From contig CAKRHP010000010.1 in the NCBI GenBank assembly GCA_934339135.1, forward strand, positions 1 through 64,000: a stretch of DNA of 64,000 bases, written 5' to 3'. The DNA is from an uncultured Lachnospiraceae bacterium (GTDB lineage Bacteria; Bacillota; Clostridia; Lachnospirales; Lachnospiraceae). Position 1 is the first letter of the stretch; the number at the start of each line of letters is the position of its first letter. The notes beneath the pieces were generated by a model. It was given only the letters and a program-made list of their open reading frames with translations, was not told where the DNA came from and searched no databases. Of the stretch, positions 51,064-60,871 are shown one piece after another. The position numbers and the translations under genes were made by a program.

Positions 51064-52023
51064 TCAGATCTGAAACCGCTCCCGTATCTCTTCCACACAA
51101 TGTGCAAGCAGCGCTTCCTCGCTGTCATACTGCTCTTTCTCAAGCCAGGTCACGGTGCGCTCCCGGCGAAACCATGTAAACTGCCTTTTTGCAAAATGTC
51201 TCGTTTCCAGCTTGATCTTTTCGAATGCCTCATCCATCGTGCATGTTCCGGCAAAAGCATCCAGAATCTCCTTATACCCCAGTCCCTGCATAGAGACCAT
51301 CTCACGGGTGCAGCCATGCTCCTCCAGATGTCTTACTTCCTCCTCAAGACCGTCCTGGCGCATCAGATCCACGCGCCTGTTGATCCGGTCATACAGAATT
51401 TCTCTTGGAAGACTTAGCACATAATAGATGAAATCATACGGTGCTTCCTTCTGTCTCTGGATTTCATTATGCTCTGAAATCTTCTGTCCGGTCTGATGAT
51501 AATATTCCAGCGCACGGATCACCTTTTTAACATTGTTGGGATGGATCTGCTCAGCTGACTCTGGATCTGCCTTTGCAAGCTCCTGATGAAGCACCTCTGC
51601 CCCTTCATCCTCAGCCTTTCGCTCCAGCATCTGCCGGTAAGAGGTATCCGCCTCATTCTCCGTAAAATCAATATCATACAGAACCGACTGAATATAAAAT
51701 CCGGTTCCACCCACAATGATCGGAATCTTTCCTTTGGCATAGATCTGTTCCATATATTTTTTGCAGAGTCTCTGGAAAACAACGACATTAAACTCCTCCC
51801 ACGGCTCCAGCTCATCCACCAGATAATGAGGCACACCGTCCATTTCCTCCGGCGTGATCTTTGCCGTACCAATGTCCATGCCTTTATATATCTGCATAGA
51901 ATCTGCTGAAATGATCTCTCCTCCCACCGCCTTTGCCAGTCCGATGGACAGAGCCGTTTTTCCCACTGCGGTAGGTCCCGTCAGAATGATCAGCGGCTTC
52001 TTTTTTTCTTTGAAATTTTCCAT
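51064..52023 (-). CDS. miaA: tRNA dimethylallyltransferase
   Basis: Adds a dimethylallyl group to A37 of tRNAs that read UNN codons; cytosolic, 319 residues. The P-loop GPTAVGKT, the segment EIISADSMQIYKGMDIGTAK (catalytic Asp), the GGTGFYIQ motif and the late FAKRQFTWFRR are all present. It lies 18 bases after mutL and is probably in one transcript with mutS and mutL, as in many bacteria. Confidence 0.96.
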   Translation of the reverse strand: MENFKEKKKPLIILTGPTAVGKTALSIGLAKAVGGEIISADSMQIYKGMDIGTAKITPEEMDGVPHYLVDELEPWEEFNVVVFQRLCKKYMEQIYAKGKIPIIVGGTGFYIQSVLYDIDFTENEADTSYRQMLERKAEDEGAEVLHQELAKADPESAEQIHPNNVKKVIRALEYYHQTGQKISEHNEIQRQKEAPYDFIYYVLSLPREILYDRINRRVDLMRQDGLEEEVRHLEEHGCTREMVSMQGLGYKEILDAFAGTCTMDEAFEKIKLETRHFAKRQFTWFRRERTVTWLEKEQYDSEEALLAHCVEEIRERFQI

Positions 52024-52040
52024 AATCTTCCTTTCACATT

Positions 52041-53963
52041 TTATACAATACGCTTAAACTTCTTGTCCAGCTCTGTCTTGGTCATCTTGATCATAGTCGG
52101 TCTTCCATGAGGACAATGATATGGATTTTCCAATGTCATAAGCTCCCGCAAAAGCTCCTCCATCTGCTCCTTCGGCAGGCGGTTATTTCCTTTTACCGCC
52201 GCCTTGCAGGACATAGACGCAATTTTATCTTTGAGAATATCCGGTGTCGGGCGGGAGTGCTCGTCCACCATGGCATCAATGACCTCTTTTAAAAGCTCCT
52301 CATTGCCAATCTGCGGCAAATGTGCCGGTACACCATTCACGACATATTCCCTGCCTCCGAAAGGTTCGATCTGATATCCCAGCTCCTCAAAGACGGACAT
52401 ATGTTCCTTCACCGCCTGCTCCTCCTGCATGGTCAGCGTCAGGACAACCGGAGGCTGTAAAAGCTGAACCATAGGCTTTTTCTCCGAAAATTGTCTCATA
52501 AAACGCTCATACAGTACCTTTTCGTGAGCCGCATGCTGATCCACCATATACATGGCACTGTCATACTGCAGGATCCAGTATGTGTCAAATACCTGTCCGA
52601 TGATCTTTACTTCCTTTTGAGCCTGTTCGGAAAGAATGCCGTTATCAAAGAAAGATTCCTGTACCGGATTATGGACATTGTACTTAACTTCATTTGTGTG
52701 TTCTGTATTTGGAACGGAATTTCCGATTGTTTCTGTCTGTCCCGGCTCTCTTGCTATTGCCTTGCTGTCCTGTTTTCCGTACACAGCACTTTCCCGCATT
52801 ATCCCCTGCTGTTTTAATCTTTCATCCTCTTTTTTGATCTCCTCCAGGATCTGGACGGACTGCATTCTCTTTTTTTCAAACATCTCCGGCTCCCGGACTG
52901 GTTTTGCCGTATTCTGTCCCTTTTTCGGTACCGCTTTCGGAGCCGGTGCTGCAAGCGATACCTCCGGTATAAATTCCCTGTGCTTTAATGCTTCGCTGAT
53001 GGCATGATAAACACTTTGATAAATCCCCTGCGCATCTGAAAAACGGATCTCCATTTTCTGTGGATGCACATTAATATCCACTAACTCCGGTGCCACCGTA
53101 AAATGCAGCACCGTAAAGGGATATCTGTGTTGCATGTTATACGGCTGATAAGCGTCCTCAATCGCCTTATGGATCGTAGAGCTTTTAATATATCTGCCGT
53201 TAATAAAATAATTCATATAATTGCGGTTGCCTCTGGAAATGATCGGTTTGCCGATAAATCCCTTCACCTGGCAGCTCACCTCGCTGGCATCCACCTCCAG
53301 AAGATTTGACGTGATATCCTTTCCGTAGATATGATATATTACGTCTTTCAAATTGCCATTTCCGGAAGTATGAAGCTTTGTCTGATTCTGATTGATAAAC
53401 CGGAAGGAAATATCCGGATGAGATAACGCAAGACGCTCGATCAGGGTATTGATATATCCTGCCTCTGTCGGGGAGGATTTCAAAAATTTCAAACGTGCCG
53501 GCGTATTAAAGAAGAGGTTGCGGACCAGGATCGTAGTGCCGTCCGGACATCCCACAGCCTCCAGTGTCCGTTCCTTTCCACCGTCCGCTTCATAGCGGCA
53601 GCCCATCAGCTCATTTCTGGTCTTTGTCACCATCTCCAGCTGGGATACGGACGAAATACTGGCAAGTGCCTCACCTCGAAACCCCAGCGTCGATACCCGG
53701 AGCAGATCCTCTGCATCGTCAATCTTACTGGTGGCATGAGGCGTAAATGCCAGCCGGACATCTTCCTCATTCATTCCCACTCCGTTATCTGTCATGCGGA
53801 TCAGTGCCTTCCCACCGTCCTTTACCTCCACGGTGATCGCACCTGCTCCGGCATCGATTGCATTTTCCGTCAATTCCTTTACCACTGCCATGGGCCTTTC
53901 GATCACCTCACCGGCAGCAATCTTATTAATGGTATCCTGATTCAGAACATGTATCTTAGACAT
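52041..53963 (-). CDS. mutL: DNA mismatch repair protein MutL
   Basis: Mismatch repair mediator, 640 residues. The GHKL ATPase domain shows IAAGEVIERPMAVVKELTENAIDAG, RMTDNGVGM and TLGFRGEALASI. A Pro/Lys-rich linker leads to the C-terminal dimer domain with DQHAAHEKVLYE, the endonuclease motif DQHA(X)2E(X)4E, and CPHGRP near the end, so it should be a nicking MutL, as expected without MutH. It lies eight bases after mutS. Confidence 0.97.
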   Translation of the reverse strand: MSKIHVLNQDTINKIAAGEVIERPMAVVKELTENAIDAGAGAITVEVKDGGKALIRMTDNGVGMNEEDVRLAFTPHATSKIDDAEDLLRVSTLGFRGEALASISSVSQLEMVTKTRNELMGCRYEADGGKERTLEAVGCPDGTTILVRNLFFNTPARLKFLKSSPTEAGYINTLIERLALSHPDISFRFINQNQTKLHTSGNGNLKDVIYHIYGKDITSNLLEVDASEVSCQVKGFIGKPIISRGNRNYMNYFINGRYIKSSTIHKAIEDAYQPYNMQHRYPFTVLHFTVAPELVDINVHPQKMEIRFSDAQGIYQSVYHAISEALKHREFIPEVSLAAPAPKAVPKKGQNTAKPVREPEMFEKKRMQSVQILEEIKKEDERLKQQGIMRESAVYGKQDSKAIAREPGQTETIGNSVPNTEHTNEVKYNVHNPVQESFFDNGILSEQAQKEVKIIGQVFDTYWILQYDSAMYMVDQHAAHEKVLYERFMRQFSEKKPMVQLLQPPVVLTLTMQEEQAVKEHMSVFEELGYQIEPFGGREYVVNGVPAHLPQIGNEELLKEVIDAMVDEHSRPTPDILKDKIASMSCKAAVKGNNRLPKEQMEELLRELMTLENPYHCPHGRPTMIKMTKTELDKKFKRIV

Positions 53964-53970
53964 TTAATCC

Positions 53971-56679
53971 CTACATCCTCTCCCGCAGCTTTGTCTGCAT
54001 TTTATATAAAATATTCATGGCATCGATCGGTGTTGTTGTGGACAGATCCAGATCATGCAGCTCATAAATAATATCATCTGTTTTGACATTTGGCTGGTAA
54101 CCGTCAAACAGCGAAATCTGTCCCATTTTCTCCGATTCGATCTCCGACTCTGTTTTCTTTCGTACCTTCCGCGGTTTTTGAGTCTGCTGCTCTATCCCAT
54201 ATTCATAGTCCGGAATTTCGTACTCGACTGCGATATCCTTCGCCTTCTCGGCAATGTCGTTATTACTCAGCTCATCCACGATCTCTCTGGCACGCTTCAA
54301 TACGTTTTCCGGGACACCTGCCAGCTTTGCCACCTGAATACCATAGCTCTTATCCGCACCGCCTTTGATGATCTTGCGCAGAAAAATAATATCATCCCCC
54401 TGCTCCTTTACGGCGATACAGTAATTATCCACACTGTCCAGCTTTCCCTCCAGCTCCGTCAGCTCATGGTAGTGAGTCGCGAATAATGTCTTGGCTCCCA
54501 ACAGCTTTTTGTCGGCAATATGTTCGATCACAGACCAGGCAATGCCCAGTCCGTCAAAGGTACTGGTGCCTCGGCCGATCTCATCCAGAATGATCAGACT
54601 GTCCCTGGTGGCATTCCGGAGAATATTGGCAACCTCTGTCATTTCCACCATAAAGGTACTCTGGCCGCTCGCCAGATCATCGGAGGCGCCGACTCTGGTA
54701 AAGATACGATCCACAATACCGATCACTGCTTTGTCCGCCGGAACAAAAGAACCGATCTGTGCCATTAGCACGATCAGTGCCGTCTGACGCATATATGTAG
54801 ACTTTCCTGCCATATTCGGTCCCGTAATAATACTGATGCGGTGCTTGTCATTGTCCAGATATGTGTCATTTGCCACAAACATATCGTTTTTGATCATTTT
54901 CTCCACAACAGGATGTCTGCCGTTTTTGATGTCAATGACGCCTTTTTTGCGGATCTCCGGGCGCACGTAATTGTTCTGTTCTGCAACCACAGCTAAGGAA
55001 GCAAGCATATCCACTCCGGCAATGATCTTTGCCGCCTTCTGGATCCTGCCGATCTCACCGTAAATGGTATCCCTTACCTCACAGAACACATTGTATTCCA
55101 AAGTATAAAGCTTATCCTCCGCCCCAAGGATGGTATCCTCCAGTTCCTTGAGCTTCGGCGTGGTATATCTCTCTGCATTGGCAAGGGTCTGCTTGCGCAT
55201 CCAGTCCTCCGGCACCAGATCCTTAAAGGAATTGGTCACCTCCAGATAATAGCCAAAAACTTTATTAAACTTAATCTTTAAGTTTTTAATACCCGTCTTT
55301 TCCTTCTCTTCCTCCAGAAGCCCGGCAAGCCATTTCTTGCCATCGGTTTTCGCAGAACGAAGCTTATCAATCTCCTCGTTGTAACCGTCCTTGATCATGC
55401 CACCCTCCCGAACCGTAAGAGGCGCATCCTCATCAATGGAATCCGTAATCAGGCTGCAGATATCTGCCATATCATCGAGATCGTTTCCGTAGGAAGCAAG
55501 CAGCTTATCCCCCTCAAAGCTGTTAAGCAGATATTTGATCGGTGGCAGCATAGCAAGAGACTGACGAAATGCCAGCAGATCCTTTGGATTGGCACTGCGG
55601 TAACTGATCTTGCTGATCAGACGCTCCAGATCATAGATCGGAGACAAATACTCTCTGAGCTCCTCTCTGGAGATTGCATTATTATTTAACATCTCAATGG
55701 CATCCAGGCGGCGGTTGATCTGATCCTTATCCAAAAGCGGCTGCTCGATGGAATTACGAAGCTTGCGGGCTCCCATAGCCGTCTTGGTCTTATCCAACAC
55801 CCAGAAAAGAGATCCTCTCTTGGCCTTTTCCCTCATGGTCTCACAAAGTTCCAGATTCCTCCGGGTAGCTCTGTCCAAAAGCATATAGCTGTTTGGCACA
55901 TACGGCTTGATCGTCGTAATATGATCCAGAGAGATCTTCTGTGTCTCCTCCAGATATTGCATAATGGCTCCTGCCGCAGTCACACCAATGGAATAGTCCC
56001 CAAGACCAAGTCCGTCCAGAGAACCCACATGAAAATGGCGGCAAAGGCTGTCCACACAGCGGTCCTCATCAAAATGCCATGGATCAATAGCAGAAACTAC
56101 AATCTTCAGACGTCCTCTTAAATCCTCCAGATCGACTCCTGACACCAGAAAAGAATCGTTACAGATGATCTCCGAAGGCATGGTCTTGCCAATCTCATCC
56201 AGAAGCTTGTTTTCCGAATCAAACTCGGTCACATAATAATCTCCCGTGGTAACATCCACATAAGAAACACCGTAGGCATTGGTCGTATATACCACACAGA
56301 GAAGGTAATTGTTACGGCTTTCATCCAGCGCCTGCATGTTAAGATTTGTTCCCGGAGTGGCTACGCGGACAACCTCCCGCTTCACCAGTCCCTTGGCAAG
56401 CTTCGGATCCTCCACCTGCTCACAGATAGCTACCTTATATCCTCTGCTGATCAGTTTATCCAGATAACCGTCCACAGCATGAAAAGGAACGCCACACATA
56501 GGTGCGCGCTCCTCCAGTCCACAGCTTTTTCCGGTCAGTGTCAGCTCCAGTTCCTTGGATACAATTTTTGCGTCATCGAAAAACATCTCATAAAAGTCCC
56601 CTAAACGATAAAAAAGAATACAATCCTTGTATTCCTCCTTCGTTTCCAGATACTTTTGCATCATTGGTGTCAGTGCCAT
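53971..56679 (-). CDS. mutS: DNA mismatch repair protein MutS
   Basis: Mismatch recognition ATPase, 902 residues. The N-terminal mismatch motif is FYRLGDFYEMF; the ATPase has the P-loop GPNMAGKST, DEIGRGTSTFDG and FATHYHELTELE. ATG 56679 is chosen because CGGAGAG lies upstream; the longer frame from 56748 would run antisense-free through the 3' end of RNase P RNA and is rejected. There is no terminator between rnpB and mutS: the RBS lies about 20 bases after the RNA's end. Confidence 0.96.
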   Translation of the reverse strand: MALTPMMQKYLETKEEYKDCILFYRLGDFYEMFFDDAKIVSKELELTLTGKSCGLEERAPMCGVPFHAVDGYLDKLISRGYKVAICEQVEDPKLAKGLVKREVVRVATPGTNLNMQALDESRNNYLLCVVYTTNAYGVSYVDVTTGDYYVTEFDSENKLLDEIGKTMPSEIICNDSFLVSGVDLEDLRGRLKIVVSAIDPWHFDEDRCVDSLCRHFHVGSLDGLGLGDYSIGVTAAGAIMQYLEETQKISLDHITTIKPYVPNSYMLLDRATRRNLELCETMREKAKRGSLFWVLDKTKTAMGARKLRNSIEQPLLDKDQINRRLDAIEMLNNNAISREELREYLSPIYDLERLISKISYRSANPKDLLAFRQSLAMLPPIKYLLNSFEGDKLLASYGNDLDDMADICSLITDSIDEDAPLTVREGGMIKDGYNEEIDKLRSAKTDGKKWLAGLLEEEKEKTGIKNLKIKFNKVFGYYLEVTNSFKDLVPEDWMRKQTLANAERYTTPKLKELEDTILGAEDKLYTLEYNVFCEVRDTIYGEIGRIQKAAKIIAGVDMLASLAVVAEQNNYVRPEIRKKGVIDIKNGRHPVVEKMIKNDMFVANDTYLDNDKHRISIITGPNMAGKSTYMRQTALIVLMAQIGSFVPADKAVIGIVDRIFTRVGASDDLASGQSTFMVEMTEVANILRNATRDSLIILDEIGRGTSTFDGLGIAWSVIEHIADKKLLGAKTLFATHYHELTELEGKLDSVDNYCIAVKEQGDDIIFLRKIIKGGADKSYGIQVAKLAGVPENVLKRAREIVDELSNNDIAEKAKDIAVEYEIPDYEYGIEQQTQKPRKVRKKTESEIESEKMGQISLFDGYQPNVKTDDIIYELHDLDLSTTTPIDAMNILYKMQTKLRERM

Positions 56680-56711
56680 ATCTTTATCTCTCCGCTTTCT
56701 ATCAATCAATA

Positions 56712-57056
56712 AGGAGCAGCACTGTAAGCCGGGTTCTGTATCAGACAATCATCTATCTAGGACTACCGTTACCGGCAGCCTCAAGCAACCTACCCGGAAC
56801 ACGGCGGGCAGCCGTATGGTTCCTGTTCGGTCTTGCTTCGGATGGGGTTTACACAGCCATCTCCGTTACCGGAGATGCGGTGAGCTCTTACCTCGCCTTT
56901 TCACCCTTACCAGCCAAAGCCGGCGGTTCTTTTCTGTTGCACTGGCCTGGGAGTCACCTCCACCGGACGTTATCCGGCATCCTGCCCTGTGAAGCCCGGA
57001 CTTTCCTCACCTGCGGCCTTTCGGCACCTGCAGCTGCGATTGTCTGTGCTGCTCGT
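56712..57056 (-). ncRNA. rnpB: RNase P RNA, bacterial class A
   Basis: Catalytic RNA that matures tRNA 5' ends. On the minus strand the conserved core elements appear in order: GAGGAAAGTCCGGGCTTC with ACAGGGCAGGATGCC (P4 5' side), GGTAAGGGTGAAAAGGCG, GGTAAGAGCTCACCGC, AACCCCATCCGAAGCAAGACC, GGGTAGGTTGCTTGAG, and AGAACCCGGCTTAC at the 3' end. P1 is formed by GAGCAGCAC (57054-57046) with GTGCTGCTC (56722-56714). Ends are set from P1 and may be off by a few bases. Confidence 0.95.
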
Positions 57057-57064
57057 CAACGCCC

Positions 57065-57093
57065 ATTTTACCACGAGGGACGGGAAAAGTAAA
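57065..57093 (-). promoter_or_regulatory. rnpB promoter
   Basis: On the minus strand, TTTACT (57093-57088), 17 bases, TAAAAT (57070-57065). The expected start is seven bases further, just before P1 of RNase P RNA. Confidence 0.72.
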
Positions 57094-57105
57094 GTCGGAA
57101 CGGTC

Positions 57106-57141
57106 AAAAAGAAGGATCCGCACCGTGTTCCCTCTTCTTCC
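57106..57141 (-). terminator. Probable terminator after the 93-residue gene
   Basis: On the minus strand an imperfect stem of AGAAGAGGGA with TCCTTCTTT is followed by TTTTGACC. It lies between the small gene and the rnpB promoter. Mismatches make it moderate. Confidence 0.5.
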
Positions 57142-57155
57142 CCACAGGAAGCCTC

Positions 57156-57437
57156 TTAAACATAAGTATCATCTTCCTCAATGACATGTATTTCCAGAAA
57201 ATCAAAATCAATGTCGTCTATAAAATTATCCTTCCGAAATCTCGTCTTGTCCACCCTTTGAAATTCCTTAATATTGGAATCCAGCCAGATCGGCCGGCTC
57301 AGATCGAAAGCATAGCACACCTCATCCACCGCATCAAAAACCTTTTTGGTCCTGTTTTTCTCCCGGCTGTCATCACAGATTGTCAGATCCCGGAGCATCC
57401 GGTTCTCCTTAAATATTTTTGCCCATAAGCGAAACAT
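57156..57437 (-). CDS. Hypothetical protein, 93 residues
   Basis: Not recognised. Soluble, charged protein: FRLWAKIFKENRMLRDLTI at the start, a middle RPIWLDSNIKEFQRVDKTRF, and a very acidic end (DDIDFDFLEIHVIEEDDTYV). The whole composition (many D, E, R, K; few cysteines) and the AAAGGTACAGGG site upstream suggest a translated gene. It stands between the ndpA-like gene and rnpB on the same strand, with its own downstream hairpin. Confidence 0.62.
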   Translation of the reverse strand: MFRLWAKIFKENRMLRDLTICDDSREKNRTKKVFDAVDEVCYAFDLSRPIWLDSNIKEFQRVDKTRFRKDNFIDDIDFDFLEIHVIEEDDTYV

Positions 57438-57539
57438 GCAAATCCCTGTACCTTTCCTGTTTCTTATGTTTGTTTACATACAAGTTGCTATCTGCCGGGG
57501 ACAAACTACCTTTTGACCCCACCATCATAAAATCCATGC

Positions 57540-58742
57540 TTACCTTGTGGTGATCTTGTTAATATTCTTGATCAAAACGGAGATCGTACCGTCCGGATTG
57601 GTAATAAACTCCACCTGATCTGCGTCCTGGTACTGCTCCATCGGAATATTGATCTCAATGCCGGTGTCCGTTTTCAGGTACTGCTTTTCAAACTTTTTGG
57701 TAGTACGTTCGCTCTGCGGTGTCACCTCCGCCGTCTCCATATGGTACTTTTCCATCTTTTTATCAAACTCTTCCTTGATCTGCGGCACATCCCCATAAAG
57801 CTTTTCACTGACCTTTTCCACGCTGACGGTACCGGTCTCTTCCATCTCCTCTTTGATCACACGCTTTGCCTCCAACTGCTTGACCGGCTCCTCGGAATAG
57901 TGCTTGTTATTGACCTGCTTCACGGCATTTACCACTATGTCCAGCTTCGTCTTGGAGGACATTGCCGCATGACAATGCAGATAAAGCTCCGACAGATAAT
58001 TTACTTTACTTCCATTGATCTCGTATTTCTTCTCGATCACCTGTACACTGTAATCGGACAGATCAATGATCACTGCCTCTGACAGCTTTGTGGTTGCGGA
58101 GGGAAGCATGGAACGATATCGGATGATCTGATTAACATTTCGTCCCTCTTCGTTCTGTGTCATGTGCACATAGCTTTCCTTGTAATTCATTTTAAGCAGT
58201 CCCAAATACTGGACAGAGTGTACCTGAAAGGTCACAACCGCAAAATCCGCCGATGGAATTGTCACATTGGCATTCATAATATCATATAATGCCTGGGCAA
58301 GCTTTTTGCTGTCCTGCACCATATTATCCTCAGAAAACTCCTTCACAAGGGCATAGACATCCGTCTGCACATAAGACATACTCTCTGCCGTCTTCAGCCC
58401 GTCTGCTTCAGCATCTCCGGCTTCCATCAGAAAATCCACCGATTCTGCTGTTTCTCCAGTCTGCTGATCCGGACCATTCTCATCACTGTCCCACGGCATA
58501 TCCTCTGTATCCGACGCTCCTGATCCATCAATGAATTCACCACTTTCTTCGAAGCCGTCAAAGAAGCACTTCTTCATCTCATCTCCGGACATAATTTTAT
58601 ATATTAATCCACGAAAGAAATCGTTTGTATCCGGTGACAGCTCTAACAACTCCTCGGAAAATACCGGATATCCCAGCTCTGCATCCAGAATATGCACAAT
58701 TCCCTTTCTGATAATGATCTCATCCTGTGTCAAATCACTCAC
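57540..58742 (-). CDS. NdpA-like nucleoid-associated protein
   Basis: Protein of 400 residues with the family start EIIIRKGIVHILDAELGYPVFS, and the later FAVVTFQVHSVQYLGLLKMNYKESYVH and YLSELYLHCHAAMSSKTKLD typical of 37-kDa nucleoid-associated (NdpA/YejK) proteins. Residues 70-115 form an acidic insert (Asp/Glu/Ser-rich) that looks unstructured. NdpA is found on the nucleoid of E. coli with unclear role. It overlaps the RNase E/G gene by eight bases, so the two are translationally coupled. No active-site motif is visible. Confidence 0.75.
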   Translation of the reverse strand: MSDLTQDEIIIRKGIVHILDAELGYPVFSEELLELSPDTNDFFRGLIYKIMSGDEMKKCFFDGFEESGEFIDGSGASDTEDMPWDSDENGPDQQTGETAESVDFLMEAGDAEADGLKTAESMSYVQTDVYALVKEFSEDNMVQDSKKLAQALYDIMNANVTIPSADFAVVTFQVHSVQYLGLLKMNYKESYVHMTQNEEGRNVNQIIRYRSMLPSATTKLSEAVIIDLSDYSVQVIEKKYEINGSKVNYLSELYLHCHAAMSSKTKLDIVVNAVKQVNNKHYSEEPVKQLEAKRVIKEEMEETGTVSVEKVSEKLYGDVPQIKEEFDKKMEKYHMETAEVTPQSERTTKKFEKQYLKTDTGIEINIPMEQYQDADQVEFITNPDGTISVLIKNINKITTR

Positions 58743-59943
58743 CCTGCCTTTCTTTTATCTGATCGTAAAGACTTTTGCGGACCTTTTTTCGTGTGATCTC
58801 CACCAGTCCCAGCTTTGTCATATCCACCACGGTTGTCTGCACCGGGTCCCTCCGGACCTCCTGTCTTAAAAGCTCCAGCAGGCTTTTCTGATCCTGCTCC
58901 GACTCCATATCAATAAAATCCACCAGTATGATCCCGGACAGATTGCGAAGACGAAGCTGCGCTGCGATCTCTCTGGCAGCCTCCGCATTGATCTTATAAA
59001 AAGTCTTCTGCACATCCTTCTTTTTGGAGATTGCCTTTCCGGTATTGACATCAATGGATACCAGAGCCTCTGTGGGCTGTATCACAAGATATGCCCCGCT
59101 TTTAAGCCACACCTTTGGCATCATGGCATGCTCCAGCGTCTTAGTGACGTTATAAACCGCATCCAGCTTTCCATGTGCCGGATCCCACATTGCAAGCTTC
59201 CCAAGCTGGCCCGGATCATTCTCCGTCAGATACCCGGACACCTGCCCATAAATCTCCGGATCATCCGTCACGATCCGCACCACCTCAGTGGCATAACCAT
59301 CCCGGATATCTGCAAGATACGCCGGAAGTGCCTGCTCCAGACAGCTAAAAACCACTTTATGCATTCCGTCTTTACAGATTGCCTCATAATGCCGCAACAG
59401 CCCTGCAATCTCCCGCCGGAGAGTCTCCTCCGGCGCCCCGGCACTGTTTGTTCTGGCAATCAGCAGAAAGCCCTCCTGCTGATATTCTCCCAAAAGCTCC
59501 AGCAGATATGCTCTCTTTTCCTTATCCTTTATCTTTTTGGATACATTGCATCCGCTTTTTCCTATGGTAAGGACCACATATCTGCCGGTCAGGTCAATGG
59601 CCCCTGTCAGTGCCGGCGGCTTTGTCTTTAACGCCTCCCGTTTCACCTGGACAATGATCTCATCCCCGATAAGAACCCGTCCGTCGTCCGGTCTGCCCCC
59701 CGCCGTATGGAGAGGCGATACCTTCTCTCCCAGAGAAAGATAACCCATCTGTCCTTTGGCAAACTCTACAAAGGCCGCATTGATATTTTTGACCACATTG
59801 CGGACCTTTCCCACATAAATATCACCCACCACAGCGGTCCTCTCATCCTCCGTAATGTTTTCTGCATGTATCTGTAGAAGCCGTCTCTCATCGGCGAGAA
59901 TGGACAATATTTTGTTTTCTCTTCTGGTAAGTAAAAGCTCCAT
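58735..59943 (-). CDS. Ribonuclease E/G family protein (RNase G-like)
   Basis: Endoribonuclease of single-stranded, AU-rich RNA, 402 residues, the RNase G size. An S1 domain lies near residues 35-115 (VGDIYVGKVRNVVKNINAAFVEF). The DNase I-like catalytic part has VSIDVNTGK and ILVDFIDME with the two metal-binding aspartates. The zinc-link segment after the catalytic domain of E. coli RNase E is absent or very short. RBS is GGAAAGGAGG. It follows the DUF2344 gene and overlaps the ndpA-like gene. Confidence 0.92.
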   Translation of the reverse strand: MELLLTRRENKILSILADERRLLQIHAENITEDERTAVVGDIYVGKVRNVVKNINAAFVEFAKGQMGYLSLGEKVSPLHTAGGRPDDGRVLIGDEIIVQVKREALKTKPPALTGAIDLTGRYVVLTIGKSGCNVSKKIKDKEKRAYLLELLGEYQQEGFLLIARTNSAGAPEETLRREIAGLLRHYEAICKDGMHKVVFSCLEQALPAYLADIRDGYATEVVRIVTDDPEIYGQVSGYLTENDPGQLGKLAMWDPAHGKLDAVYNVTKTLEHAMMPKVWLKSGAYLVIQPTEALVSIDVNTGKAISKKKDVQKTFYKINAEAAREIAAQLRLRNLSGIILVDFIDMESEQDQKSLLELLRQEVRRDPVQTTVVDMTKLGLVEITRKKVRKSLYDQIKERQGE

Positions 59944-60025
59944 GACAGCTTCCTCCTTTCCTTTTACGGATATTTTTGAACATGTCTCCGGTGATGTTAT
60001 TATGCATTACATCATTCAAATAATA

Positions 60026-60829
60026 TTATTTCTGATACTCTGATAATGGCACCAGCTCACACGGCACCTCATCATGGAGAAGATGGATCTCTCCCTTTTT
60101 GCCGTTGGCATCCCCATACATTTCCAGACGATGGATCTGATAATCCAATGGATCATATGGTGTGTCCACAAATTGGCACAGTGCCTGCATCACTAACTCC
60201 GGTTTGATGTTCAGAACGCTTCCTGCTGTCAGCTGGCAGTAGATCACCGGCTGATATTCCTCTGTGTCAAAGCAAAGATTGCCATATTCCCGGCCTGTCT
60301 GCGTCTGAAATTCCTCCATGGATGCACTGAGATAATAAATATTCGGCTTGATATCTACCTGCTTTTCGGACCGTTTTGTCTTTTTGGTCACGAGGATCTC
60401 CGGCTGTGCCAGAAAATCCGCCAATACCTGTTCCATATCTTCTCTGTCCCGAAATACGGACACCTTGTCCGGCTTTAACGCCACCAGATAATCACAGCCC
60501 GCTAACATCGCCATAGATGGTTTGGAATCATCCGGCAGCAGGACAAAATCCTTTACCCGGATCTCATCATTCATCTGGGAATTGATCCAGTCTACCATAC
60601 GTTCCGGCTCCGGGCACTCCTCCAGCTCCATATCCATGTATTCTGCATCACTGGTGAGACCGATTCCCAGCGGAGAGGTAAAAGAAAGGATCTGATGCGG
60701 CGAATATCCTTTACTGTAGCTTATCGGAATATGCGCCCGCCGAAATGCCTTTTGGAAATAACGCATCACATCCAGATGTCCGATGAACCGCATCGATCCG
60801 CATTTTGAAAATTTAATTCTTGCTTTCAT
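60026..60829 (-). CDS. TIGR03936/DUF2344 radical-SAM-linked protein
   Basis: Protein of 267 residues of the DUF2344 family that always accompanies the TIGR03960 radical SAM protein. It begins with the family signature KFSKCGSMRFIGHLDVMRYFQKAFRRA and has YSKGYSPHQILSFTSPLGIG. The biochemical role is unknown; an RNA or translation link is suggested only by neighbours (RNase G here). Leader AAAGGCATGG plus nine bases opens a nine-codon frame overlapping this start. Confidence 0.9.
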   Translation of the reverse strand: MKARIKFSKCGSMRFIGHLDVMRYFQKAFRRAHIPISYSKGYSPHQILSFTSPLGIGLTSDAEYMDMELEECPEPERMVDWINSQMNDEIRVKDFVLLPDDSKPSMAMLAGCDYLVALKPDKVSVFRDREDMEQVLADFLAQPEILVTKKTKRSEKQVDIKPNIYYLSASMEEFQTQTGREYGNLCFDTEEYQPVIYCQLTAGSVLNIKPELVMQALCQFVDTPYDPLDYQIHRLEMYGDANGKKGEIHLLHDEVPCELVPLSEYQK

Positions 60830-60871
60830 GTTCTATAACCATGCCTTTCCATATCAACTTGATAAGCTTTG

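Noticed and set aside
56679..56748. mutS start at 56748
   Set aside because: The extension is encoded inside the 3' end of RNase P RNA, and the RBS sits before ATG 56679.
56502..57092. Two plus-strand reading frames of 121 and 196 residues
   Set aside because: They lie antisense to RNase P RNA and the mutS start; no family resemblance.
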